From Plectrocnemia conspersa (lineage: Eukaryota > Arthropoda > Insecta > Trichoptera > Polycentropodidae): a DNA stretch of 64,000 nucleotides. Both the position numbers and the translations under genes were made by a program. Location of the stretch: positions 372,001 through 436,000 of the forward strand of contig VTFK01000048.1 of assembly GCA_009617715.1 (NCBI GenBank), in the 5' to 3' direction. The notes under the pieces are model-generated. The model was not told the DNA's origin and searched no databases. It saw only the letters and a list, made by a program, of their open reading frames with translations. Position 1 is the first letter of the stretch, and each line of letters begins with the position of its first letter. Shown here piece after piece: positions 13,232 to 25,730 of the stretch.

Positions 13232-15139
13232 TTTCATATATTTTTAAATTAGAAGTTGTAAACGAATTCTTTCGAATATTTTTATTGCTTGCAAAATTGA
13301 ATTTGTGTTTTATTTCTATGATTTCCTGTATTGATTATATATAAAATTTATAATTTAAATTTGTAATTTCCGAATGTCATTTCAAAAAAATATTCATTAT
13401 TGAATTAGTGAGTTTTGCTTTTTTATTCTTCTAGAGATGTATTTTTTTTATACAAATAAGCGAAAGTCTATAAATGGCTAATAATTATACACTAAAGCAA
13501 CAATTCAATATTCTAGACAATAATTGTAATTGATTTTAAAATTCAATAGAAATCACGCAGATGACAAAGATGTTTTTTAAAATAAAGTACTAGAAGATGT
13601 ACAGAATGCCTAGTATTGAACAAAAACCACTTAAACTTTCAAAAAACCTAATCATAAATTACAGCAGCATAAAAATATAACCATTACAAGTTTGAAGAAA
13701 CTTCCATATTTTAATAAATGCATCAATCATTTTATGAAATATTTATTTACATAACAATCACTATTAAATTTATAATTATATGTGAGTTTTTTAATTATAT
13801 CATATACACTTTGTCATAGATAGTTAGTTTTTTAAGAATTTTAATATAATAAAAATATTTAGATATTTTTTTTTAATTCTAGGTAATTACATAATAATTA
13901 TTATTATATACAATAAAGAGAGCTAAACAGGAAAATTTGGTTAATGTACTAAAAATACAAGCAACTCAAATCCAATACAAATTTAGTATTTTCTTAATAT
14001 TATTATTATTCTAAATAAAAATTGAATTAAGACACTTCAATCACTTTCATTTTACTGTTATGTGAAATAATATTAAATTAAATTCGTTCAAATGCCATCT
14101 ATAAATGAAATATATTTTTAACAAATAACATTTAGTTGCTTAAATTAAGTTTTTTTTAATTTTATTCTGAATTGTATATTGTATTACTTAAAAATACCAA
14201 CGAGGGAAAAATTGAATTTAAATAATAATTCATGTTGATATATTTTCAATAGAAATTTTCAGTCTCTCGATTTAATTTAACGTTTTGCACCATCGTGAAA
14301 TGGTTTGAAATTTCGCCTACTCATAATCTGTAATAATTTTATTAATTTAATATATTTTAATATTAAGAAAAAGTCAGTAATATTTAAATTTATTATTATT
14401 TTTACAAAAATCCTAAAAATAAATATTGCTGAGAATAATAAAAAAGAGCAAAATTCTCACAGTATGTCCTGTTACAAAAGTCACAGCACGCCACTGATAT
14501 GGATATGTATGTGGGTGTTATTATTTTATGTATATGAATGTACGAGGGATGTATACAAAGTTCTGCTATTTAATCGACATCCGCAGTACAAATGTGCGTG
14601 CTAACAACTCTTGACATGCTTATTGTTGATTAGGGAAAAGGGACATTTAGTTTGCTCCAGTCGTTTGCTACATATACTTCTGCAAAGTTATGATAATTTT
14701 AAGGCCTTGGAAAACGCAGTTATCTCACACAAAGAGCAATCATTTTCTTCTTAGGAAGAAGTAAATCAAATTCTCAGCTCAAATTATTCTGCATTTACAG
14801 GCTGAGTTTTGTGCGATTGGATCGACCGATTTAAATAAAATAGAAAGGGCCTTAAATGCGATTAGTAGATTTATAATAATGTAGGCACTAGAAAATTTTA
14901 AAAATATACTTTTAACTAATTTATGAATAGGTAACTAATGCACTTATAAAAAAATAAATGAATAGCGAATAAAATATACTATAAAATTATTTTTGAATAA
15001 GGAATCAACAAATAGATTTTTTAAATATTTATAATTAATAAGACACTGCTTCAAATTTATTAGTGTATAAATTAAACAAGTGAATAACTACAAACATATA
15101 TTTATTAAAGTGCAGACTTGTGTGACTTTTCGATACATT
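13232..15139. other. Proximal upstream region of the receptor gene
   Basis: No coding gene is supported. Two features could belong to the transcript. One is a TATAAAT at 15066-15072, 120 bp before the ATG. The other is a good splice-acceptor-like TTTTCTTCTTAG ending at 14754. If that acceptor is used, the 5' untranslated region would run from 14755 to 15191, joined to an upstream noncoding exon. Neither can be proven without transcript data. The frame at 14305-14604 is low-complexity and rejected. Confidence 0.35.
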
Positions 15140-15178
15140 ATGTCGTCGAATAGGACCGAGCTTTTAGTGGAAATTTAA
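15140..15178 (+). CDS. Upstream ORF in the receptor 5' leader (12 codons)
   Basis: ATG at 15140 opens 12 codons (MSSNRTELLVEI) and stops with TAA at 15176-15178, 13 nt before the receptor ATG at 15192. If the leader is contiguous here, ribosomes would meet this ATG first and would have to reinitiate or leak past it. That would lower receptor translation, as is common for low-abundance receptors. The frame is visible; its use is inference. Confidence 0.3.
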   Translation: MSSNRTELLVEI

Positions 15179-15191
15179 AAAAAATAACGAT

Positions 15192-15469
15192 ATGTTCACG
15201 TCGGAAGAGCCTCCTATACAGACTTCCGGTCAGACTCCGGAAGTCTTCCTCGACATGGAGTACGAGGAGACGACAGAATCCGGAAATGGATTCTACACCG
15301 TAAACGCTTCTGGAAATGTCTTCGGAAATTTTCCGCCAGGAAGCTTCATGAGCGTTTTCATCGATCCTGATCCGATCCTAATCAGCTTCTACATACCGGT
15401 GTTTCTGCTTTCTGTCACTGCCAATACGCTGGTCATCATCATAGTCATCAAGTACCACTACATGAGAAA
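15192..15469 (+). CDS. Receptor exon 1: N-terminus and TM1
   Basis: Encodes residues 1-92 plus two bases of codon 93. The extracellular N-terminus (about 1-60) is acidic (EEPP, DMEYEETTE) and has one N-glycosylation sequon, N38-A-S. There is no cleavable signal peptide, which is usual for this family. TM1 covers about 62-86 (IVIIIVI core), with N78 in TANTLV as the conserved N1.50. ICL1 begins KYHYMR. The ATG at 15192 has G at -3. It is the first in-frame ATG after an upstream stop, and the only one giving a normal-length N-terminus. The donor is AA|GTAAGT at 15470, a strong consensus. Joining to exon 2 makes the codon AAC (Asn93). The exon is much richer in GC than the flanking DNA, as expected for coding sequence. 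Confidence 0.9.
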
Positions 15470-16439
15470 GTAAGTATTTACTATTTTATTGTTACTATTA
15501 CATAATTTAAAAAAAAATATATCACGATAGAATATACGAGTGTAGTTTTGAAAGAAGAAAATTTCAAGTATCTTATTTGAGGATTGAATAATTATATCCT
15601 TAGAATACTTCTTTATTTATTTACAAATATATTTCCTATGAGCCTTTATACATATTATAAGCTTGATAAATATTTACTTCTCGTATTCTAACGTCATCGT
15701 CTCGCGCCTGTTCGATTTTTCAGAACCCAACGCGCGCAGAGGTTCGATAACCAAATCTATCGATTACATTTCATAATACTTATTTATATTTTTTATAAAA
15801 CCCGTTAATAAAACAATTTTTAAAACCGATTTTAAAAATCAGTTTATTTTTTCTCATTTGCTTATTATGGTTTATTTATTGTATGTGTTAAATATGTTGT
15901 TAAATAATTGAAAGCAATTTTAAATAAAATATTTTGTCACGTTGAAAAGTTCTAGATTTAAGACACAAATTATATTTAATAAGACGCTTTTAGTGGGATT
16001 TTCAATTTTGAATAATTATTTATTTGAAAGTTATCCACCGCTTGATATTTATATGAACATAAATACAGCAGTGATAAAATTTTAAATATAGCTTAATAAC
16101 AAAGCTCCTAAAATTAAACCGTTCAGGACGCCACAGACGAGATTCTAGAATAAAAGAATCTACAATTAAAAATTACAAAACGTTACTGGAATATTTTTTA
16201 TTTTAAAATATATCAAAACATATAATGCGACCTTTTTGCGACCAATAATATGACGACGTTTCTCGTAACCATATTTCATTTCAATCATTTCCAACGTTTT
16301 TTGAACACAAATTCTATTAAAGTGCTTTCAAAAAAAAATAGAAAACCGGTCTCCTTATAAGATATTTCTGAGAGGTTTTCCCATTAATCCTCAGTGAGAT
16401 GTCAAAGATGTCGATTGTTTTAAACCACATTTAAAAACA

Positions 16440-17230
16440 GGGATTTTGAGTCAATCAGAAGTGCAAAGGTATTTTTTTGGACGAGGGCCAAAGTTATCAT
16501 GCCCGACGCTGGAGGCTTCGTTTTTAGCCTTAGAATGTCTTAAAGTAGGCCACTCACAAAAGCAAATTGCTAATTGCCAAGCTTACGTCTTTGGCCGGTC
16601 ATGCCCACATTTAAGGCATCCGCCAGAAAGAGACCCTCATTGGCACCGTTCATTGCAGCCTTCAGAGCTTCCACGAAATTTGAATGCCTTATAGACAGAA
16701 GTACACCCACCTAAACTGTAGCGCTTCGAGCTGCATCCACAGAGTGAGAACATAATTGATTAGGTGAGTCTGCGCCGTTTCTGAGGAACAACCTCAACTG
16801 CGGGGTTTCGCCCCAGTGGCGTTGATATTTAATTTTTGTTTTATTTGTTGATAAAATGCATATAATATTTTTTAAGGTTTGGGAACCCTAGAGGGTGTGA
16901 CTTCGTACCCAGTGTAACGCTTAGTGGAATCTAGTTTGAGTTTTTATTAGATTATATTACAATTGCGTCAGACGATAAATGGCGAGATGTTTTCTCCGAG
17001 CGGTGGTTGAAAAGCTGACGTAGGGATGATGTCCGTGGGAGATCCTCAAAGGCCTTGTAGGTAGTGAGAGTGTCTGGAGGTAGTTCCTGCCGTGTTCGGG
17101 AGTCTCAGGTCATACCTTCGCGTCTGTCAGTGGGGGCGCGTCTGGCAGGCGGCGGGGTGAATCTGCCGCTTATAAATCTTGTTCGAAACAAATGATATGA
17201 CGCTTATAAATCTTGTTCGAAACAAATAAC
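16440..17230. repeat. GC-rich block, probable decayed transposon, family unknown
   Basis: About 800 bp of markedly higher GC than the flanking intron, with a chance-length frame at 16446-16694 that lacks any domain I recognise. It ends in a 27-bp direct repeat (CGCTTATAAATC..., 17167-17193 and 17201-17227) and a partial third copy at 17230. Composition and the terminal repeats suggest the 3' end of a retroelement, but no reverse transcriptase or terminal signature is visible. Confidence 0.35.
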
Positions 17231-17670
17231 GCTTATATAACGAGTTGCTTAGCACAATTCAAGTGACTAAGGAATGCGTTCTTTTGATATAACTGTTTCA
17301 CAGTAAGTTATACAAAAGTCAAAAGCTGTTCTTCCGAACAGGTTACCTACCAAACTACCGTTGCATGTTTTATATGAATATGTATTCTAAAACAAGTTTT
17401 TAAGATATTAATGAATTAGCAGCACCTAAATTGTCTCGCCCCATTTTTCCGGCAATATAGGTTAATACATGTAAGCCAAATATTTCATTATGAAGCACTT
17501 ACTAATTAATTATGATTTATTATTTCTGATACACTAGTTTAGCCTTGTGTTTGATAAAGGTGAAGCTCAAGCCAAATTGACACAGACGATCCAACTAAAA
17601 TTAAAAAACACTATATAAGATTGGAGTTTATAGATTTTCCACTTGAATCATCAGATTGCCAAAATTTGGT

Positions 17671-17720
17671 ATCTTAGACTAAGTTTATTTTAATTATCTT
17701 AGACTAAGTTTATTTTAATG
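17671..17720. repeat. 25-bp tandem duplication
   Basis: Two adjacent copies of a 25-bp unit starting ATCTTAGACTAAG (17671-17695 and 17696-17720), differing only at the last base. A local slippage duplication. Confidence 0.8.
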
Positions 17721-19641
17721 TTTTTTCAATATGGCTTAAGTGAAAAATTTTGTATTCAAGAGTAAACACGCCAATATTTTTATTTCTTTATAAGGTAGTG
17801 AGCAATTATTTAAAGAGGGTCATGTCAAAAATCACTTTATAAATTATAATTTAAGTAAAATACCAGTAGGCAAATTAATAAAAATCGTGTTATGTATACT
17901 ATTGTGAAAACACTTCTTATTCAATATTATATAATAAATATTGTAAAAATATATTATAAAACAAAAAAATATTTAACTCTACATATGTAGTTTTTAATGG
18001 TATTGCCTTTAAATTAAGTTTGTTGCTATCTAATTTTATAAAGTTTGCCTTTCTTCAAAAAATTTTGCTAAGGATAATTTTAATTCTATATGTCACAAAT
18101 ATTTTCCCGAAATATCCAAATGTTAAAGTAAAATTAATTTAATCAAAAATCATTATCTCTTGTGGTGGTGGTTTTTAAAATTTATAGACTGTATTGCGCA
18201 TTATTGATTCAACGCACGTCTAAGTAAGATAGAACGAAAATAGAATACCAAATAATTCATACATGGGACTTAAACATGCTCGTGGTCTTGCATGTGGCTT
18301 TATTGTATAGTGACTTTGTGTGTTCGGATATATACGGTTGCGGCCGTGATTTTTGGTTGTTTGTGTACATTTTTGATCAAATAACTCGATTTATAAATAT
18401 ATGCACTATTATTTGAAAAAAATCATGTAAACTTTGAAGGCCAAATAATTTTAAATCTATTGACTTTTAGACTAAAATTGCTGGGTCTCTTGTATTTTGT
18501 GTCGAATTAAACGCAAATCATTAAATTACCTATTTAAAATAATTATTATAGGGCAGACACTGGAGTGCGCAGTATCCGAGAGGGGTATATACTCTTGTGA
18601 CGCCGCCTCTGGGTCACCGGAACCCCGAGTAAAACTGGAACTATGTACCAGGGTACTTGCACGTTTTAAAAGAACCTAGTACCCTGTAATTTGTAGAGGG
18701 TACCCGATTATTTTAATTTCAATTTAATATTTGATTTCTCTATATAAAATATATATCGACCACAAAATTCTTCGCAAAATCCATTTAGAGATTAGGTGGG
18801 GTAGTGAGGGCGGTGTATCGAAAAGGGACAGGAAATCGTTATTTAACAGTCCGAAAATATGTTTTATGACACATTTCGTTTCGGCTTCCTCAAATATTTG
18901 CCGTTTAATAAAAAAAAAAAAATGAGAGTATTTTCAAAAACGATATTTAACACTATTGTTATTATTTACCGTCAGTGATTCACGATCGCAAAGAGTCTTG
19001 ATCGCTCGGTATCCATCGGTTGATGGTTAGCTGATATTAAGAGATGTGAACAGATTTTTTAGTATTCTAATGCAATTTTAATACCAATTATATATAATAA
19101 AATATTTACTTAAATAATTTATATTTATTATCGATTTAGAAGTAACAAAACAAATTTATGAAAATATGAAGCATGTACAATTAGATGATTTATAAATAGA
19201 TTATAAAAAAATTATTCAAAATTTTATAAAGCTTTAAAGTTTATAATCCGCGAGAGTTGATAAAGGTGAGCACTTCACAACGTTTCTGTTAATCCTTTGA
19301 CTCATAGTAGAAACACATTTTTGTTGTCAACAATAAACTGGGACGGGTGGCTTCATAAGCATGCTTTATCTCTTTCTTCGTTGCATGCGACACCACTCCC
19401 ACTTTTATTTCTAGGGGATCGGCGTCAGTTCTGGATTGTTAAATGAATAAATTTGATTAACCTACAATACCACTAACTTCATTCCATAATTTTACTACTT
19501 ATGTTTCTGATTTTTTTTAATTTTGTGCAGAATTTTAACGATATTCTAAATAAATATAATTATTATAGTCATTATTAAATGTATTCCTACTATTTTTGTT
19601 TCCAAAAGCAAAAATATTTATATTTATTATAAGAAAAAAGC

Positions 19642-20772
19642 ATTATTATTAGAGTCTCCAATTCGAGTAATCAAGTACTCGATACTCGAGTATTTTTGTC
19701 TATTTTTCAAGTACTTGATAATCAAGTATTTTGAAAATTACTCGATTAATACTCGAAATTAAAAAAATTTGAAATATTTCAGAAACAAAAATAACTTTAA
19801 CTTGGTCCGGTAAAGGTTAACGTCTTGCTTTTATTTGGCGTTTATGCCCGAAGTCTCGAGCTAGAGCGGTTACTATCAGGTATAATTTTTTCATAGTTCC
19901 ATAGTTGCATAGTTCCGGTCGTCGGCTATGTTAGTGGGTACGACGGAGAAATTTCTTTTGTGTTTTCTGTTAGACAGTCCCGACTTATCTAATTTATGGC
20001 AATGAACAATATGAAATATCAACAAAAAAAATTTTTAGGTTTTATGACTATGCAGTTGTAGCGTAAAGTGTTGTAAATTGTTTATACTGATCCCTCAGCT
20101 TAAAATATAATTAAAAAAAATTGTCTGTTTTAAAGGCATTTAAAGTAAAGTTAGTTCTTTGCGAACCGTTTAGCTCTAGAGTGAAAGGGATTCACCCAAA
20201 TACATCTTCGAAGGATATAGATTTAAATTCTTCGCAATAATCAGAAGAAGTAGAATATTGTATATTGTTAAGAAAAAAAATCTATTCAAGAAGAATTACA
20301 AAATGCTATTTTGTCAATAGTCGAAGGAAATAAAAGAAAAGCAGAGAAGAAAATGAAAGAAGAGAACATAAAAAGAGAGTTCAAAAAATTTTATATCTAT
20401 AAAAAGCGAACAGATATAAATTAGAAGCTTTATCCAACGCGTTAATGACAATAAGACCAACATCAACAGCAACGGAAAGGGTTTTTTCCATAACGGGAAT
20501 AATACAACCAAAGGTTAGCAGTGATATTAAATTCGAGACACTTTTTGCATTATTGTTTTTAAAAAGTATGTTCGTGAAGTTAAAATAATTGTAAAAAATT
20601 AACATACTAAGTATTTTATTTATTTATTTATATGTGCACGAATTTGAATAATAGCTATTTTGGTACATTTGGTAAATACTCGAAAGTACTCGAGTACTCG
20701 AGAATTTTAAAATTGTAATATTCGATACTCGAGTAGTTGATGGTTCGAGTAATTGGAGACTCTAATTATTAT
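19642..20772. mobile_element. Deleted hAT DNA transposon with perfect 8-bp target duplications
   Basis: The element body runs 19650-20764 (1115 bp). It is flanked by identical 8-bp duplications ATTATTAT at 19642-19649 and 20765-20772, the hAT hallmark. The ends are inverted: left TAGAGTCTCCAATT, right AATTGGAGACTCTA (14 bp perfect). Inside both ends are many ACTCGA/TCGAGT motifs in near-palindromic clusters, as expected for subterminal transposase-binding sites. The interior keeps only the C-terminal part of a hAT transposase (see 20290-20588), so the copy is non-autonomous and internally deleted. The intact duplications point to a fairly recent insertion. Confidence 0.9.
20290..20588 (+). 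pseudogene. hAT transposase C-terminal fragment (dimerisation domain), frameshifted
   Basis: The hAT C-terminal dimerisation region is recognisable. The segment 20421-20588 reads LEALSNALMTIRP, then TSTATERVFS, then ...FETLFALLFLKSMF and TAA, matching the family pattern PTS..ERxFS...L..L.FL. The preceding segment, in another frame (20290-20424), reads a Lys/Glu-rich stretch ending EFKKFYIYKKRTDIN, equivalent to the family's EF..(Y/F)...KRTDNLEKL. The two frames meet at 20421, where one base is missing. No BED finger or catalytic DDE part remains. It is dead and lies inside the hAT element with perfect duplications. Confidence 0.85.
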
Positions 20773-23700
20773 ATAATAAAAATAAAATGGTAAATATTTA
20801 TTTAGAAGCGCAGGGTAACACCCCCACGGTGTATGGCTGAGAGGCAAATAGTAGTGGATTCTAATTAGAATGTAACGGTAAACCGTCGAGCTCGATAGGG
20901 AATCTTATGATGCGGACGGGTGAGATGTTTCACGTGTTTTTACGATAAGAAAATTCATATAATAAAATTATCTCACGCTCACAGACAAAAGGCGAAACAA
21001 GAGTAGTTCTGTAATATTTATTTGCCAATTTTTTTATCCTAATTTGGTGTTATAACAAAATTTAATTTTCTCTGTGTACTTTAAAATTTACATACTATGA
21101 TTAAAATTATTTTTTCCTTAGATACAACTTTATAAAATTACATTAGTTTCATCATAATAGTTTTGTAACACACAATATTTTTAATCGCTGCTTCTTAGAA
21201 TATAAAATCATTTTAGGCGAGCAAACTTTGTTGAAAAATACCACTATTGTATAAGATTTTGTACTCAATGACTGTACTATAGTTTTCAACAAAACAAATT
21301 CAAGCACATATATCTATTGATATATTGATATTTCTGTATTTAAAAATTGCTCGGTATTCAGTACACTGGTATTGAAGTTCCTAGTTTAATACAGTATGCG
21401 TATTAACTACCCACTCGCGTCTCAATACGACAAAAACACGCAGAGATGTCCACATTCGCATCCTGAATATAAATGCGGGAATCCTTAATCTTGGATTAAA
21501 CCTTTTAATACCGGTGGGACGGGCAGGGATATCTTGCGACGCTTTTTTAGTATTCCCACACGTGTGAAAGGTTTTTATGGGCCGTCAACCGTCAAAATCT
21601 ATTTCCAAGTATTCACTTATTTAAATTTTATAACCGTCGTTTATTTTGAATTCGTCCATGAATAATATAATGGAAAAATTCTTGCTCACTTTATATTACG
21701 TATTTTACGAGGCTCGTGTTGCTTTAGTAGGCAAATTTTACGCATTTAATATAGGGTAATATTACGTATTATGAGTCTTAAAATATAGTCAGAATGACTT
21801 TATGCGACGTAAAGTTTGTGGGGGGTCCTACATATTTCGCCACCTCTGCACTGTTTGACGTCTAGAACAGACTAAGGGTTGTAATTTTTATATTTAGTTC
21901 TAATTTTAGTTTACGTTCAATTCTAAATTACTCTTTATTAATTTTTGAATTTCAATGTTTATATTTCATATATCATTAACGGTACAATTAAAATATTTAT
22001 AAATCATATTTTAAGCCTCTTTTTTTAATACATAATAAAGACTTTAGCAATATGAGTTACCGTGTGAAGTAGGTATATAATTTAATATATCAGTTAAAAA
22101 TCAGCCGTACAAAATCCAACAAATATATTTGATTTTTACTAATATTGAATTAATTCTAAATAATAAATAATAATAATTGTAAATGTATATATAATAATAC
22201 AAATACAAACTGTATTACATATAGTTTTTAGATGTTCATATTTCTCGTGAATTTTCGAAAACTTCGGATCAATTTTGTATTTATTAAGAAATGGAAAACA
22301 ACAAGAAATGAGAAACACTAAAACAATGAGCAAGGCAGCCGCTTTATATTATGTATACCGTCAATAGATGAAAAAAACTAAAAAACCAATATTCCAAATT
22401 TTTGCTCAATTGATTTAAAAATGGATTATTGTAAAAAAACTAAACAAAAAATTAAAGTTCATTCCATATTCTTTTAATTTATATTAATTAGTATCTATCT
22501 AAATTGTATCATAAATATGTAGGGACTATTCGGTGAAGTAGAAATAACTTATTACAAAGAAGCATTGACCGTTAGTAAAATTACTTTTCGCATATACGCG
22601 TTAAAAGCGTAATAAAATGCTATTTTACTTAACTACTTGCTGCGTAAAAACGCACTTGCATAGCAAATACATTTTTACGCATCGATCAGAATCATTTACA
22701 AACACAAAATAATGTGCTTTGATAAGTACAGACAGCTGGTCATGTAATGTGCTTATAGTGTTACCGAATCTCTACCTGTTTTAAACCTCAACGGTCACGC
22801 AACTATTTCTATAATAAAAACGACAATAAAATATAATTTCATCAATAAATGCTCATATATTAGCGCAGACATAGCGCATAACATTCACTCTTATTCTAAA
22901 TGTACTTTAGACGTAAACCTTTATTAAGTCACACGAAAGTTCATCTGAACACGTACCAAGAAGAGCTACGCCAAGCATCGACTGAGACTTAACAAGTCTA
23001 AATAAGCAGCTATTTCCCTCATATTTTCACCTAATCTTTTGAGACGACTCGATTCTGCAGATACAGACAAGGCTACGATAACATCACGTATTTATAATAC
23101 TTATTCAAACTGTACGTGACTCAAAATTTTTTGTACAAAAATATTATTTTCTAAGTAAATAAATATATAAACACGATGACATTTAAGTCAAAACAAATAT
23201 TAATTTTCTAAGCAACCAGCACAAATGTACTTGTATGTATATAAAAAAATAGTTAATACATAAAAAGTTGTTAAAATTCCTTTTATAAGAATGTGGATAA
23301 AAATAGTTTTATAGCATTGTATATATATATATATAGTATATTAAAAAATAAAGTGTGTTAAGGTACATATAATGAAGACAAAAGCTTGAATTATTCTCCT
23401 TCGTGTTTTTTACTTTTCAAAGACTCGCCAACCTCTTTTATTCGTCGTCCTTTGAGTAATGTTTGTGCTTCACGACATTCGGAAATTATTTTATCAAATG
23501 CATGATCTATATAAAACTAAAGTTTCCACTCCTTTTATAATGTTTTGTACCGGATTTTCCGCCTCCCCATTCCTAAGTATAAAAGTAGGTTGTAAACCTA
23601 CTTTATTTGGCCCTAATGAGACGTAATTTGAGCTTGGTTATACATAATGCAGACTTACTTATATGCTTATTATACGACGACATAATTTAGTTATTAATTC

Positions 23701-24548
23701 TGGGTGAATCGTTTTTGTGCGAAAGCTGATTTCGAATTAATTGTATCTAATCTTGATTTAGTTAGACTTTCTGGTCTGCATTTAGTTGATCGAATCTCCA
23801 ATGTCGATGTTAAATGGCGGACTTCTTAACTAAAGAATTATTGAAATGTATATGTCCTTCTTCCTTGTTTTACTGCAGAAAATTCGAAGGAAGGGGTGCT
23901 TCTGACGTTTATCTTTGACTCGGCCAATCGAGTTTAGTGAAGCTTGCAATAACCATAACCGCGTAAAAAAATATTTTCTATGAGTTTTAAATCTGCTTTT
24001 AAAATACAATTGGAATGTGTATATATAACCATCCAAAATGGATGGTTATGTTCCACTAGAGACTAAATAATACGTTCACAGTTCACTCGCTGTCGAGTAG
24101 TTAATCGAAATGTGATTGTAACAAATTGTCATTATTATATCTGCGTCATAGCTTATGTAAAAAATCAGGTCTGTAAATTATTTACTAATTATCCTCTAGT
24201 TACAAATCACGTACCACCCCAAACCCGTTCCAAAGCACAGGTTTAATATTTCTTACTATATAAGAATATGTTTTTGTTTCCAATCCAATCACGAAAACAA
24301 TCATTATTTCTGACATTGTACATTGTACGCCTTTGTTTTTTTAACATATCTAAATTTGAGCACAAACCAAAGATATAAGATATTAATGTCATACAATAAC
24401 ATAAAATAAATGTAGAATATTTCATAAAATATTATACAAAAAATTGGAGAATTACGTTGTTAAAATATGATTATTTTTGATTTATTAATATATTTTCGTT
24501 TCTATTATTAAAAGAACATTACACAAACGACATATATTAAATAATATT
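20773..24548. other. Intron 1 segment without gene
   Basis: No supported coding sequence. A GC-richer patch at 21400-21620 contains a symmetric E-box CACACGTGTG (21557-21566) and may be an intronic regulatory element or old repeat. A perfect small hairpin lies at 24025-24049 (ATAACCATCCA, 3-nt loop). A short (TA)n run is at 23315-23335. Open frames at 22139-22333 and 24243-24425 are low-complexity. Confidence 0.5.
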
Positions 24549-25100
24549 TTCACAATAAAAATGTTTCACATATTTTTTTAGTGTGAGTGGTAAGTACACA
24601 CATTTTTGTGCAAATTCAGCTATATAAAGAGAGAAAAGTTTAATATAAAAGAAACCATGCAAGTTTTCACAATAAAAATGTTTCTTATACATATAAGATG
24701 ATCTTATTTTTTGTGTGATGTGAAAAATCAAGTTTTTTTATAGAATATGATATGATATAAATCAATTTAAATTCGACTCAATCTTCATCATATTTTATTA
24801 ATTAAAAATATCATTTGATACGTGTACATTAATATAAAAGAAACCATGCAAGTTAACAAACTCAGTCGCGCAAAAGTTACGCATTTCGGCAATATTTTGT
24901 CCGCCAATCTTATACATAAAAATAAGATGATCTCATTTTGGAATGTAAAAAGTTGTGTGATGTGAAAAATCAAGTTTTTTTTTATTAAAACGTAAATCGC
25001 ATTTTTTAAAACATTTGTGACATTCTATGTAAATTTAAATTTGACTCAATCTTCATCATATTTTATTAATTAAAAATATCATTTGATACGTGTACATTAA
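24549..25100. repeat. Tandem duplication with an insertion difference
   Basis: A unit starting AATATAAAAGAAACCATGCA (24642) and ending in TACGTGTACATTAA (to 24832) recurs at 24831-25100. Shared landmarks include GTGTGATGTGAAAAATCAAG and a 58-bp identical block beginning GACTCAATCTTCATC at 24775 and 25043. The second copy is about 79 bp longer, mainly from a block near 24855-24920 rich in CG. A partial third echo (CACAATAAAAATGTTTC) is at 24549 and 24669. Confidence 0.8.
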
Positions 25101-25269
25101 AATACAAATAAAAAAGTATTTTCATGATAAAAAGGTTTTTATATAACACAATTAAATTCACTTCCATTGTCTTTCAATTTATTTTATTATGACTTTAAAT
25201 TTAATAACGTATTTTAATATTATGATAATATAAAACGTGTATATATTTTTTCATCTAAAAGGTTAAATA

Positions 25270-25730
25270 ATTTCATTTTTAAAGGTGGTTCGAAGACGAA
25301 ATAGGACTTTGCAGCTAAATTAATCATCGCAAAAGCTGGTTACAGTTTATTTTATAATGTAAAATTTACGACGGTAGAGAAATAGAGTCGAGTTGTATTT
25401 CGTTGACTGAATGCTGGTGAAAAAGCTGAGATTGTCGTCTTAAGGTCTTCTAGACGTTTTGCTGATGTGTCGGTTTGTGTCCGTTTGCCTCTAAATCAGT
25501 TTTCTGTCGCGATTGCCTGTCGGTCTGATCTGTCTATTTGAGCTCGTCTTTGACCGTCTCTAACACTCTCGTTTCGAATTGTCTGATCTTCCCTCAATGT
25601 AATTAAATGTCAATTTTTTTATATTCGTGATTTGAGACGTATCTTCGATCACAGATGTGGATGTTGATGAGCCAATTGCATCGCTTGATGGTCCAACAAA
25701 CGAAATATTTTTACGCTTTGAAGTTAAACT
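25270..25730 (-). repeat. LTR-like dispersed repeat, copy B
   Basis: Read on the minus strand this block aligns over more than 300 bp with 42100-42530. Shared landmarks in order are TTCAAAGCGTAAAAATATTT / ATCAAGCGATGC, CAACATCCACATCTGTGA, GATACGTCT, AATATAAAAAA, AAACGAGAG, CACCAGCATTCA, CAACTCGACTCTATT, AATAAACTGT (polyadenylation-like, plus-strand 25346-25351) and CTTCGAACCACC. Order and spacing (TATA-like, transcribed GA-rich part, AATAAA, TTCG...ACC end) resemble the U3-R-U5 of an LTR. The GC-rich, purine/pyrimidine-skewed composition stands out against the intron. No integrase or protease coding is attached. Confidence 0.6.

Larger units (their letters stand above)
15470..19641. other. 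Intron 1, 5' part
   Basis: Noncoding. A decoy acceptor (CGATTTTTCAG, ending 15722) precedes a GC-richer stretch, AACCCAACGCGCGCAGAGG. Spliced from exon 1 it would add about 20 residues and a stop, so a truncated isoform is possible but unsupported. A GC-rich block of likely transposon origin lies at 16440-17230, and small tandem duplications lie at 17167-17227 and 17671-17720. A smaller GC-richer patch at 18550-18690 is unassigned. Confidence 0.5.

Noticed and set aside
14305..14604. 99-codon plus-strand frame just upstream of the receptor
   Set aside because: Low-complexity Lys/Ile/Asn-rich sequence with no homology signal and no continuity with exon 1.
15712..15800. Alternative second exon after a TTTTTCAG acceptor near exon 1
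   Set aside because: The in-phase reading gives about 20 residues unrelated to TM2 and then stops; the homologous continuation is exon 2 at 45548.
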